The notes under the pieces are model-generated. The model made no database searches, had not been told where the DNA came from, and worked only from the letters and a program-made list of their open reading frames with translations. A stretch of 64,000 nucleotides of DNA from Ectocarpus siliculosus (lineage: Eukaryota > Sar > Phaeophyceae > Ectocarpales > Ectocarpaceae), in the NCBI GenBank assembly GCA_000310025.1, contig FN649752.1, positions 773,452 to 837,451 of the forward strand, in the 5' to 3' direction. Shown in pieces: positions 43,862-55,003 of this stretch (its first letter is position 1; each line of letters starts with the position of its first letter). The translations under genes were made by a program, and so were the position numbers.

Positions 43862-46800
43862 ATGGAAGACCCGGCGGCACAGCAGAGAGCTTTAGCGGAG
43901 GGGAACAAGCGCGTCATGCAGGAAGCTTTCCTGATGAAGAGAGCTACGGTGAGATCAGCGAATGTTCTCGAGCAGTCTATGCGTCTTTGATCTCCACATC
44001 ACACTCACAAGAAGAACCCGTCTACATACATTCATTCCCCGTGTCACCATATTTTCGATTTTGTACCTAAAGAGCTCGGTGGTTTGTTGTCGCGTGCATG
44101 TTCTCCGGGTGACTGCGGGGGATTGGATTGCGCTGAGAATTGCGTCCGCCCTGTCCCCTATAGCTGCCACACCCAAGCAACTGGCGTGAAGCCTGGGAAA
44201 AAAAAAAAGATTCGTAGCAAGAGGTCAAGGAGAGAATCACACAATCACTGCTGGGAAAAACACCGCATTGAGTACGGAGATGCCACACCAATAGTAGCCG
44301 TGCCGTAGAAGAGATTTGGGTCTGTTATGCAGGTGGCACTTGGGTGCTGTCGCGCGTGCTTTCGGAAGCCTAACGTAGAGGTTTTAGTGGTGCATGCTCA
44401 GGACTTGCTTTATCCCAACACGAGCAGCGTATGTAAGGACAAAGGGACCGCATGCTGGGAAGAACGGTCTTCTTCCGTTTTCAGCGGCTCCCTGGGCGAG
44501 GCGAAGCTCTTGGCTGCATGTACACGTGCCGAGAGTGCCAACGTGCGCGCTGTCGCTAACGGCAGTACTTCGTCGCTTGTGTTGCCCACGCCTCTCCCTT
44601 TCTCGACTCTCACGGTATTTTATCCTCCCACCCCAAACCGACACCTCGATACACGCATCAAATTGGCGGTTTTGAAGAGCGTAATCGTACCGCCGCTAGA
44701 GTACAACGCCGGAGAAGTATGGGAAGGAAATAAGAAGGTAGTACAAGAACTCGAGGCGGCGCAGATGACAGCAACGAAAATCATCCTAGGATGCTCCAAG
44801 CGCACAAGTAATGCAGCCGTCAGGGCAGAATTGGGGACCCAGTCCCTACGGTCGGGAAGAGACGCAAGGAAGCTGACACAGTATCGCATGTGCGGGATGG
44901 GAGAGGAGAGGTTGCCGAGAATAGTATGGGAGGCGAAGTGGGCAAACAAAAAGAGGGGTAGACAACCCACGGAATGGGTCAAGGTTGTAGAGGACGTATG
45001 GAAGGGGTTCGACACCGACGAAGATGAAACGCTGGAAACGGAGGGTCTACAGGGGTTCAAGGAGAAGATATCTGTTGCTTGTGCCGAGAGAGAAGAACAG
45101 AATCTAAGGAAAGAAACCGAGGATAAGGAGGGTCTAGAAGTGTACGGAATGTTGAAAGAAGGAATGAGTTCAAGGATTACCTACATGGACCAATGGATGC
45201 AGGGACAAAGCTTAAGGTTCAGGGCCGGGGACATCGGCCTTCGAGAACGTCGACGAAGACATAGGACCGTAGACGACGAAGACAAGTTCAAATGTGATTG
45301 CGGCTTCGAATGCGAAGACCGTGTTCATGTAGTCGCGGAATGTCCGTGGTACGAAGAGGAGAGGGAAGTGTACATGAGACTGAGCTGGGAAAAATAGAAG
45401 GGAGGTACAGGGAGATGTTTGAGGCATGGAATAGAGAGGAGAGGACGGTAGCTGTACTGGGGAGTAGGAAATGGTTTGAAAAGGCGGGAAGGGGCATCGT
45501 TAGGATAGACAAACTAGGGAAGACATTTTTGAGCCACCTTTGGCAAAGTAGGAAGCAACGATTGGCCATCGGTGATCGGTCCTGTGGGAACAATGCTCCG
45601 TCCTCTCGAGGACGCGCGGTCAATGGTCTAACTGCTAAGGCATGCAAAACATAAGAGTACGCCCCCTCACCCCCCCCCTCCCTTCTCCCAAATTTTGACG
45701 AACGCCCTTTTTCTGTGAAAACCCCCAGGATGCGAGCGACACGAAGAGCGCCTTCACGCACGCCGGGAACATGCTGAAGGAGCTCAAGACCACACAGCTG
45801 TCGCCCAGAAACTACTACGAGTTGTACATGAAGGTAAGGTTGGACCTTGCATTCTCTTTTTTAGGCAAGGCTGATTTCGATGTTGTCTTGGTTGTTTGCG
45901 GTTCTGCGTACTAAGCGAAAACACACGTGCTGCATGCTCAAGTTTACGGCGCCTAAGCCCCTGGCAAAACGTACGGCATGTATTTGTTCCTGCGTGCCTC
46001 ATGCACCGGGGAAGCACTGGAGCGCCGTGGGTCGAGCCTGGCATGTGTTGCTCCCGATGCCGGCTCGTTTGTTTCGATTTATTTTGATATCCAGACCTTC
46101 GGCGGCAGTCAAAAAATGTACTTGAAAAGAAGACTCGCACGGTATCGTAGATAGCATGTTCGCCGGCAAAGGCATGATGTAGTACAAGAAATGGCAGCAG
46201 TCGCCACACACCGTACGTCATCTCCGGATGGCGAGTCGGATGCGCTTGGCTGTCTGATAATATTCGCCACACTCAGAGTAGTTGCCAACGTGAAACGATA
46301 TTAGTCCGTTTCGAAGAGGAGCAAGGTCACGGCAACAACAGAAGATAACGCCTTCCTTTCCACGCGACTCCCTTGAAACACCTCGGAAACGGTGGGTGCG
46401 TCGGTTGCCTCACGTGCAGTCGATGCTTGCCTACTTGGCGAAGACTCCCATCTGTTCTCCACTCTTGCCGTTGTTGCACACGAGCACGCCTCACACCCTT
46501 CGATGATGGTGCTTGCATGCATACGCACAAGCGCACCTGCCACACCTCGCAACACCGAGGAGTGTCTGCGCGTGTCTTTTCTTGTTTGTATCGACCGCGT
46601 TCACCCGCTGTGTGCGTGCGCTCGTCCCCCCCTACACAAGGTGCTTGATGAATTGCGCCACCTGGAGGATTTCTTCACCTCTCAGAACAGGCAGGCGAGG
46701 CAGCCCATGGTGGGTTTGTACGAACAGGCGCAGGCATGCACGATGGTGCTGCCAAGGCTGTACCTTCTCAACACCGTGGGAGCGTGCTATATCCTCTCCC

Positions 46801-49800
46801 AGGAGGCGCCGGCGAGGGTGAGCTATTATACGACAGTACGGTACATGTTGTACCAACGAAGGGCTATTTGGTCATGCACCAGTCGTACCGGTTTGTGCAA
46901 AGATAGGGTTCTTAGAAATTCGAGTTTTCGTACGCCTGGCGATGCTGCTCTGGGACGTACCATTCATCTGCTTGAAGGCGGAAACTCTGGCGCCAAATGC
47001 TTCCCTTAAATGGTTCTAGACAATTGATTATTTGTGTGGAGTGCTTGTAACATTTTGCTGAGAGTAGTAGTACGGTTTGTGGCACAAGTGTTTGGGCAAA
47101 ATGATAGCGTCCGCGTGTGCGTCTGCGTGTGAGGTTTCGCGCGATGCCTTTGCAATGGGTACATGAGTCCCGTCGAAACCTTCCTACACCGCACACAAGG
47201 ACATCGTCCGTGAAGTCCCCGCCATACGTAAGCCATGCATCTTTCGATGCAACTCCCGCAAATGGAATGCAGGATATCTTGAAGGACCTGCTGGAGATGA
47301 CGAAGGGCGTGCAGCACCCCATGAGAGGCCTTTTTCTCAGAAACTACTTCTCGCACGTGACTAGGTGGGTGGTGTGTCTTCTGTCTTGTCCCCCTTTGTT
47401 GAAGGTATTTTCGATCCTTCTTTTGCTTGTAAGCTTGTACGAAGCGTTAGCATTTTCAAGAAGGTAATAGCAATGTCATTCGAGGGTTTCTTTGAAAGGA
47501 GGCAATGTTTTTCTGTCATCTGTTCTGTTTGCTCGAAATCCTGTCTTTCCGCTTCTTCGTCTTCCGGCCGTGCTTCCGAGTGTCGTCATGTATATATCGG
47601 ATTTCTCTTGACGTTTTTGTATGTTTTTGGCTATCGAGCGTCTTTGAATCAACTCCGCCTGGTTCTCTTCCGCCGAAAGCAGACATCTCTTCGCCGACAC
47701 CCGTTTGAAAAGAGGGCATCGTCCTCGACAGGCTTTTCTTGGGGGAGATTTTGTCCTCGCTGAAGTGGATCTCCACACTTATCCTCCCTTTTCTTTTTCT
47801 TAGCACACAGGCTACCCGCCTCAGCAGGAGAGTCGAATGCAGAGAGGGGCTTCTCTTGCTGTCCAAAGATCAACCTCAACCTCGTGTTTTTTTGTTTGTG
47901 TGTTTTGTGTGATACTGTACCAGGGATAAACTTCCCGACGCTGGATCACCGTACGAGGGCGATGGGGGTAGCGTGGACGATAGCGTGGAGTTTGTGCTGG
48001 AGAACTTCGTGGAAGCGAACAAGCTGTGGGTGCGCATGCACGGACAGGTGAGAGGAGAAGGAGGTGACGTGATGAGTCGTGTTGCGATTGAGGAGTCGTT
48101 GTTGGTGATGCTGGTGTTGTGGCTTTTGGTCATGTGGGGCGACAGCAGTAGTTGTTGTCACTGCTGTTGATGTTAGCTGCTCCTGTTGCTTGCGTTGATT
48201 TTCTCCCGCTTTGTCGTCTCTCTTTGCCTGCCGATTCATCGTTGTCTGTTACCGTTTTTGTCGGCCTTGGTGCTTCCGTTTTGTCTATCCCTTGGTTTTC
48301 TTTGCGCAGTGTTAACATGCACGGCCTTTCTTCTACACAAACACCCTTTTTTTTACACGCTAATGTGGTGTCCAGCCACGGTCTCCATGGAAAATCCGTT
48401 TGAAATGGTTTGGACCAACCTAACCCTCTTCGCATGTCTGCGCATGGCGTTTCGTGTTACCCTCCTTTTGTAATACGGGCAACGCTAACGCTCAACAGAA
48501 GGGTCCGTCCAAAGACAAGAAGCGTCGAGAGCGAGAGAGAAAAGACTTGAGGCTGCTGGTGGGCACGAACCTAGTCCGACTGTCCCAGCTGGAAGGGGTA
48601 GACGGAGCCAAGTACAAGACCGACATCCTTCCGCCCATCCTCGAGCAGGTGCGTGCGTCCCTGACGGCAATTAAAATCCCATCCTCCCAACAGCAGTAGC
48701 GAATTATCGGCAACATTTTCTTTTGCGGATTTTCTGGGACAGGATCGCTTCCTGTGGAGTGGTGAAACGAGCAGACGTCACACACCGGCCGTGTAGATGG
48801 CCGATTTCAGATACGTCATAGGAGACCGGCTCAGGTCTAATATCTCATCCGCCTTCTTCGTGGAAAAACGATCCGAACCTAACCCAAACCAACACGGTAC
48901 GGATCCCTCACTGCGCTACTATGACACGCATTATGACCAGATACAACAGTCTATCCCCAAAATTGCCGCCGACAAATGAAGTCCGGTACATATGCCTTTG
49001 ACTGACGCCCAGCAATCTGACCAACCGCAACAGTTTAGCCCAAACGCTAACCCCCCAAACTCCCGCCGGAAAAATTGCGCTACATGACCCCCTATCTGAC
49101 CCCCAGGTGGTGGGCTGCAAGGACACCATCGCCCAGAGCTACCTGATGGACTGCTTGATACAGGTGTTTCCGGACGAGTTTCACCTCGCTTCCCTCGAGG
49201 CGTTTTTGGACGGGGTGTGCCGGCTGAAGGAGAAGGTGCGGGTGAGACCGGTGCTGGAGAGCCTGATGGAGCGCATCGGGAACTACGTGGGGGAGCACCC
49301 GGATGCCCTGCCCAAAGACGTGAGTGGTTTTTTGAGTGGTTTGGTTGTCATGTGTGGAAGTTTGGGTGCGTCTGTGGAATGCCCCCTACCGTTGCTGTGC
49401 CGAAGTACCTGAATGCCACGTGTATTTCGCGCCTTGTTATGTGCGCTCCAGATATCAGTACCTATGTAATTCGGCGCTATTTTCGCCACGCCCTCGTCTC
49501 TAGTTGTGAGTTGTTGCCGAGTTGTCTTGGGTTTTCGAAGTCTGTATGCTGCGGCACCCCCGACCCTCTCGCCCAAAGATAACCTGTGGTTGCAAGCGAT
49601 AATCTTTTTTAGCAATGTTTTTTTGCATGCCAGATAAGGTGTTAATTTGTGCTGCTGTGCCCAGGAGGGTGGCTGACTTGTGTATGTCACCACGGGCTGC
49701 ACGGGCTTGTCACCGCCCAGAGATGAATGTTGATTGGAATGAGGCGTGTCCGACGGATGCTGAACATGCCAGTGCTGACGGCGTCTTGTCTGGGGTGCCA

Positions 49801-52800
49801 CCGTACCCCCCGCCACAACGGAGAAGATGTCCGACACGGCAGTCGGGAAGATCTCCGACACCGCAGTCGTGAAGATCTCCGACACGCCAGCCGTGAAGAT
49901 CTCTGACACATCAGTCAGGAAGATCTCCGACCGACTGACACCGCAGTCGTGAAGATCTCCGACACGCCAGCCGTGAAGATCTCTGACACATCAGTCAGGA
50001 ACATCTCCGACACGCCAGTCGGGAAGATCTCCGACAGAAGCGGTCGGTATCTACCGGAGAGACACCGGTGGTTGCGTGATAACCATTCGTGTACATGCGT
50101 GCGTGTTGTTTCCGCCTGCCTTACTTACCAGGTGGACGCGTTCCGACTGCTGAACGACTGCGTGACGCGGCTTGTGTCGGAGAGACCCAAGCTGGAGCTG
50201 TCGGAGATCATCTTGATGCAGGTCGCCCTGCTTCAGTTTGCGTCCCAGTGCTACCCCGGGAGGCTGGAGTACATCAACCACTGCATTGGTGAGTCGTCTT
50301 TTTCTTCGGATATCCATACCACGTGTTTTTTTCTGCACACAACTCTGTTTGCTGTTTGTTCTGTCTCCTTTTGCTGAGATTCGAATGGCCCGTCCCTCTC
50401 CTGCATTTGTCTTTTCGGCCTGCAATGACGACGACAACAACAACAACAACAACGACAACGCGGAAAAGGCGTGTGCGGAAGGGCCATGGTCAGCCGAGGC
50501 TTCGAGCCCCTGACTGGTGGCCGCCCGGCTCGAAGGGACCTACCCTTGGAGTGCATCGAGGCATTGCTCCGCCTCCTGTCCATCCCCCTCAAATCGCTCG
50601 GCCTGGGGGTGCTCTCTCTCGCGGAGTACATAGACTTGCTCCACTTTTTGCCGTGGGAGTCTCAGAAACAGGTAAATACTGCGTGTAGGAAATACTTTTC
50701 CTTTGTTGTTGTGGGTATTTTGTGCTTTTTTATGTCTCTGTGACCCCGTTTGAAACCACTGCCAGAATCTGTTTGCACCGAGGAGGTGCCTGCATGCGCG
50801 AACCAATACTTGAACCGAAAACATAATCAGCGGTGTCGGCGCGTAGTGGTTGCATTCGTATATACATCACACGAGCTGCCCCATATAGACTACTGGTAGT
50901 GATCATCGTAGTTTCGTTGTTTTTAGTATGTACATGCAAGCTGCTGTTCCATTCACACCCAGCCTTCCTTGCCAAGTAGCGATCACGGCACACCCTAGGT
51001 GGCACCGAGGCTTTGTCCCAACCGCGGACCCGGGTTCCGATACTTGATATCGAGGGCACCGTTTGTTATCGTGATTTTGGTGTGTTCCGCTCAGGTGTCG
51101 CTGGAGCTGCTTCGATCTGTGCTGAGCAAGGAGTCAGCGCTAAGCGACCTCGATTGCGTGGACAGGCTGTTGGGGATGATCGCGCCTATCTTGAAGGACC
51201 CGCCAAACGGGGAACGGGGGGACGGCGATGCTGCCATGCAGGTAGTTTACCCCCACGGTATATTGGTAATTGGTGTGATGACCATGGTTAAGGTTTGACC
51301 GTGGTGTTAACGGTATGAACTACTGTTGTGCATGTTGTTAACCGTCGTCCACGGTATGGCGCTAGTCTATCGTGTTTACGGTATGGGATCATCGCGTACG
51401 GTATGGTACCATGGTGATGCCACGGTGCGCCCCCGAACACCTGGGATATATTGGTGTTATCGGTGGTGAGGGGACGATCCGGGAAGAGGCCACTAAGTAA
51501 ACGATAACGATGGGAAGCGGTTTTTTCAGGCAGGTTCGGTTTTCTCAAACGTTGACATGTCTTTCTTCCGGGACGCTAGTAATGTGCCGTTTGAGATTGA
51601 AGCTACTCCCTTCTTCTCTCTCTTGCTTGTTCTTTTATTTTTGCTTGATTGCCTTTTTTGTGCTGTTTTTCTTCGCCTTTTTTTCATGTTTCTTACTACG
51701 TTGTTTTGTTTTGTTTGGTTTGACGGCGGCAGGCGGCGCAGGAGGAGGAGCGCAGGTTGGTCGCCCGTGTGGTTCACCTCATGCGTAACGAAGACACAGA
51801 CTGCTACTTCCGGATGCTGGTCGTTGCGCGGAGGCACCTTGGACAGGTGTGTGCGACATATTTATGTTGGGTACGTTGGTGTCCTTTCTTTTTTTTGTTC
51901 TGGTTTGCAAGACTGGTGGGCAGCGTAAAGACGGTATGTCCGCACTGGACCCTTTTGCTACTGTTGCTGCTAAGGTGGTGGTGGTTGCAGACCTCTGGTG
52001 GTTCGTTCCCCAATGAACGCTGAAGGACTATTTGCACAGGACCGATGACTCGATTTGTCAAAGCCGAAGTGTGTAGAATTCCGTGGATATTGGTATCGTC
52101 GCTCATGCACGGAAAATCGCACCCTTGTCGTGACCCCTATCGTTTTTCGTCGAATGGTTTCTTTGCTCATGCACGGCAATCATACCCTCTTTTGACCGTT
52201 CGTCGAATTATGATCGCTTGCGCCCGGCGGCGCGGCGCGGCGCGGCAGGGATCTCCGTCACAAGTGCAGTACACCCTCGTGCCGCTAGTCTTCCGGGCGC
52301 TCGGGCTCGCTCGCACCATCCGGGCCGCCGAGGTGGCCGACGAAGAGCAGGCAGCCGCGGCGGAGACCGCGGCGGCGGCGGCCGCCGCCGCCTCCGCGGC
52401 TACCGCAAAAGCAGAGGCAGAAGCAAGGGCCACTGCTGACGCGGCGGAAGGGGGAGTTAACGGGGGGAGCGGTGGAGGCGCCGATGACGATGGTGATGCC
52501 GATGGTGATGCCACGAACGGTGGTGAAAACGGGAAGGAGGGAGAAGGGGGGAGTGACGAGACAGAAGCGGCAGCGGCCCCGGCTGAGGGAGACGAAGACA
52601 GCGGGGAGACGGTGGCGCCGGCGCCGGCGCCGGCGGGAGAATCGCCGGCGACCGGAGCAGAAGGGGCCGGCGACGACGAAGGGGCGTTTCCGCCGGTTCC
52701 GCCGGCGGCGGCGGCGGTGGCAAGACCAAGGCAGTTTTCGAGCCGAAAGGTGTACCAGTTTTTGCACGAGATCGTGACGGCCATGGCGCCGCTCCATCCG

Positions 52801-55003
52801 TGGGTGTCGCTGTCGCTGTTCCTGCAGTGCGCGATCGGCGCCGACCGCACGGGGTTCAAGGCCATCGCGTACGAGTTTTTCAGCCAGGTGAGTGGTCGGT
52901 CGGGGCTGCTTAGGAGGCGAGACAGCGAGAGTAGAGAGGCAAAGAAAAAGAGAGAGAGAGAGACAACGACGGCGACCGTTGTGTCGAGATTGTTGTCCCT
53001 GCCGAGCTTTCCCCACTTTACCTCAAGGCATCGCCTAGCTATTTCCAAGGCCTTCATTTTTTTCGAACACATAGGACCTGACGAAAGCAATGGTTCGTAT
53101 CGATCGCAGACACCGCACCTCTGCGACTGGAGCTTTCCTGACATTTTTTGTCGAATCTTTAGATCCGGGTGCGTCGTGTTAGTTTCTCGTTCTAGGCTAG
53201 ACATGCAATCGTTCGCGATTACGAATTAATACAACAAAATAACGCACCTGAATTTACTTTTAACAGGCCTTCATCTTATACGAAGATGAGCTTTCGGACA
53301 GCAAGGCGCAGGTGCGAGCGCTGGTGTCGATGGCGGGCACACTGCTCTCGTGCGAAGGCTTCGACCCGGTTGACTACGACGCCCTCGCGACGAAGACTGC
53401 CCAGTACGCCGCCAAGCTCTTGAAGAAGCCGGACCAGTGTAGGATGGTGACGCTGTGTAGCCACCTCTTCTGGTCCCCTGACGAGGTATAAGCACGAGAA
53501 ATTAATGGAAGTAGGCCGTATGTTTGAGAGTGTTCGGACATTCGGGGGGCGCTTGCGTACCGCCCATGGAATGCAGCTTTCTGTTACGTGCTGCTACTGC
53601 CTTGTAGAGAAAGAGAACGGCTGAAAGCAAATTGCTGCAGGCATGCCCGTGTCGGAACCCCCAGTTTGTGGGTTGTCTCGATTCGCCCATTTTTCTCACA
53701 CTTGCCAACTTTTCAAGTCTGCGTTGTTCTTTGTTGGAAGTGTTCCTTCGGAATACGTTGCTTTCCTGTCGTTTTGCTTTCGTTCACCCGCGCCCCCCCC
53801 CCGCGGCCCCCCTTCACATGTGTAATCTTTTTGTTTTTCCTGCTCGCTTGTCTTGTCTTCACGTTATAATTTGCGCGCCTGTTTTCCTTTTTTATGGGAT
53901 ATGGCCCTCGCTTATTATTTTTCTCTTGCCTCCCGCTTTTGCAATCCCCCCCGCCCGCCCACCCCTTGCCCCGTCCTTTCGAGGACGCGTAGTCAAAAGT
54001 CTAACCGCTAAGGCATGCATAACATGAGTACCCGCCCCCCCCCGGCCCTGTTTTTTAACCTGGCGTGGCCATAGGCCGCACCCGGTCGCCGCGACGCTCG
54101 CCGCGTCCTGGAGTGCCTCCAGCGGTCTCTCAAGATCGCGGACGTGTGTATCGCCGGGGGGGTGAACGCGCAGCTGTTCATCGAGATCCTGAACCACTAC
54201 GTCTTCTTCTTCGAGGCAGACAACCCCGAGGTATGTAGCTGTGAGGTTGGGGGTGGGACACGCTCGGTAGATCGGGACGCTATGTTATCAACTGGGTGCA
54301 AACGGGAGCAAGGCGGAGCGTTCTTAGGTAACAGAGCAAGAACCTTCGTAGCCGAGCGAGGGTGTCCCTAGCGGAGCAATACTGTTCTTAGCAGATCAAG
54401 AATGTTCTTGACAGAGCAAGGAGTGTGCATAGCAGAGCTAGGACCGTTGTGAACAGAGCACAGAGCGAGACACGTGTTTGCACGGGGGATGTGTGGCAGG
54501 CGAAATGTTGGCCAGGTCGCGCCTGACAAGAACAAAGAAACTGCGTCAACGTGCGGCACGGTGCGGTATTTCTCCAAGCCCCATCACCCATTATATAAAC
54601 ACTTTTTGAAAGCACTCGCGTACAGTACGGACAGAAGGAAGGTACTGGGCAGAGAGATCGGAACGGTTTTTAATGTGAAGACAACAATCTGCTAAGCGAA
54701 AGGGAGGCTTTGGCCGGAATTCTCAGCGACAAAGAAGACTTCCATCACGAAATATTCACCCCAATGTTCGCGGTCGATAGACTCATGCACCTACGCCCCG
54801 CGTCCGCCAATCAGATCGCCGGGCGTTACATCTCGGGCCTTGTGGCCCTGATCCACGAGCACGTGGACAGCCTGGACCCGTCCGACGCTCGCACCGAGAT
54901 GGAGAGGTACCTGAACAACACCCTGGATCACATCCGACGCAAGAAGGAACAGGCTGACCTCCCAGAGAGCCTCGGGAAAAATTTTGCCTGGGTGACGATA
55001 TAG
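43862..55003 (+). CDS. VPS35: VPS35, retromer core scaffold subunit
   Basis: Fifteen exons: 43862-43948, 45729-45833, 46641-46817, 47273-47364, 47924-48047, 48499-48648, 49107-49319, 50132-50288, 50469-50671, 51095-51241, 51733-51846, 52249-52887, 53267-53485, 54075-54230, 54815-55003. They join in matching phases into about 923 residues (animals about 796). Conserved landmarks are [12 protein letters not shown], the VPS26-binding PRLYLL motif in exon 3, [42 protein letters not shown] and, near the C-terminus, [24 protein letters not shown] and [19 protein letters not shown]35 is an alpha-solenoid that joins VPS26 and VPS29 on endosomes and sorts cargo back to the Golgi or plasma membrane. 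The extra length is mainly an Ala/Gly/Asp/Glu-rich insert in exon 12. Confidence 0.93.
44635..45666 (+). mobile_element. 5'-truncated LINE (non-LTR retrotransposon) fragment in VPS35 intron 1
   Basis: The translated sequence has the C-terminal part of a LINE ORF2: [20 protein letters not shown], then the region around [12 protein letters not shown], and a terminal Cys/His knuckle with [20 protein letters not shown] (C-x-C, H, C). The frame breaks near 45380-45397: one frame ends at YMRLSWEK, and the next resumes at [16 protein letters not shown] and continues to about 45652. The endonuclease and catalytic RT motifs are absent, so this is a dead 5'-truncated copy, in sense orientation to VPS35. 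Confidence 0.8.
49821..50037. repeat. 24-bp minisatellite in VPS35 intron 7
   Basis: Nine tandem units of the form GAAGATCTCCGACACNNCAG plus four bases run from 49821 to about 50037. One unit is 8 bp longer. A pair of adjacent units is itself duplicated, which indicates recent slippage or unequal exchange. There are no unique spacers, so it is not CRISPR-like. Confidence 0.85.
53970..54034 (+). mobile_element. Very short LINE 3' end in VPS35 intron 13
   Basis: This 65-bp piece matches the end of the LINE fragment at 45597-45660 with few differences: the shared core is TCGAGGACGCG, TCTAAC, GCTAAGGCATGCA. In translation both end with SLTAKAC or GLTAKAC. It is most likely an extremely truncated insertion of the same LINE family, or a SINE that carries its tail. 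Confidence 0.6.
54322..54465. repeat. Degenerate tandem repeat in VPS35 intron 14
   Basis: About five imperfect units of 25-30 bp share AGCAGAGCAAG-like and GTTCTTAG-like pieces. The array has decayed and lies between exons 14 and 15. Confidence 0.5.

Noticed and set aside
49821-50037. CRISPR-like array
   Set aside because: Units are contiguous with no unique spacers, and the context is a eukaryotic intron.
50490-50515. tRNA-like B box (CTTCGAGCCCC)
   Set aside because: It lies inside VPS35 exon 9, where the frame reads [10 protein letters not shown] and joins conserved sequence on both sides.
52167-53204. 345-codon minus-strand open frame
   Set aside because: It is the GC-rich antisense of VPS35 exon 12 and its flanks. 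The plus strand has the conserved VPS35 blocks.
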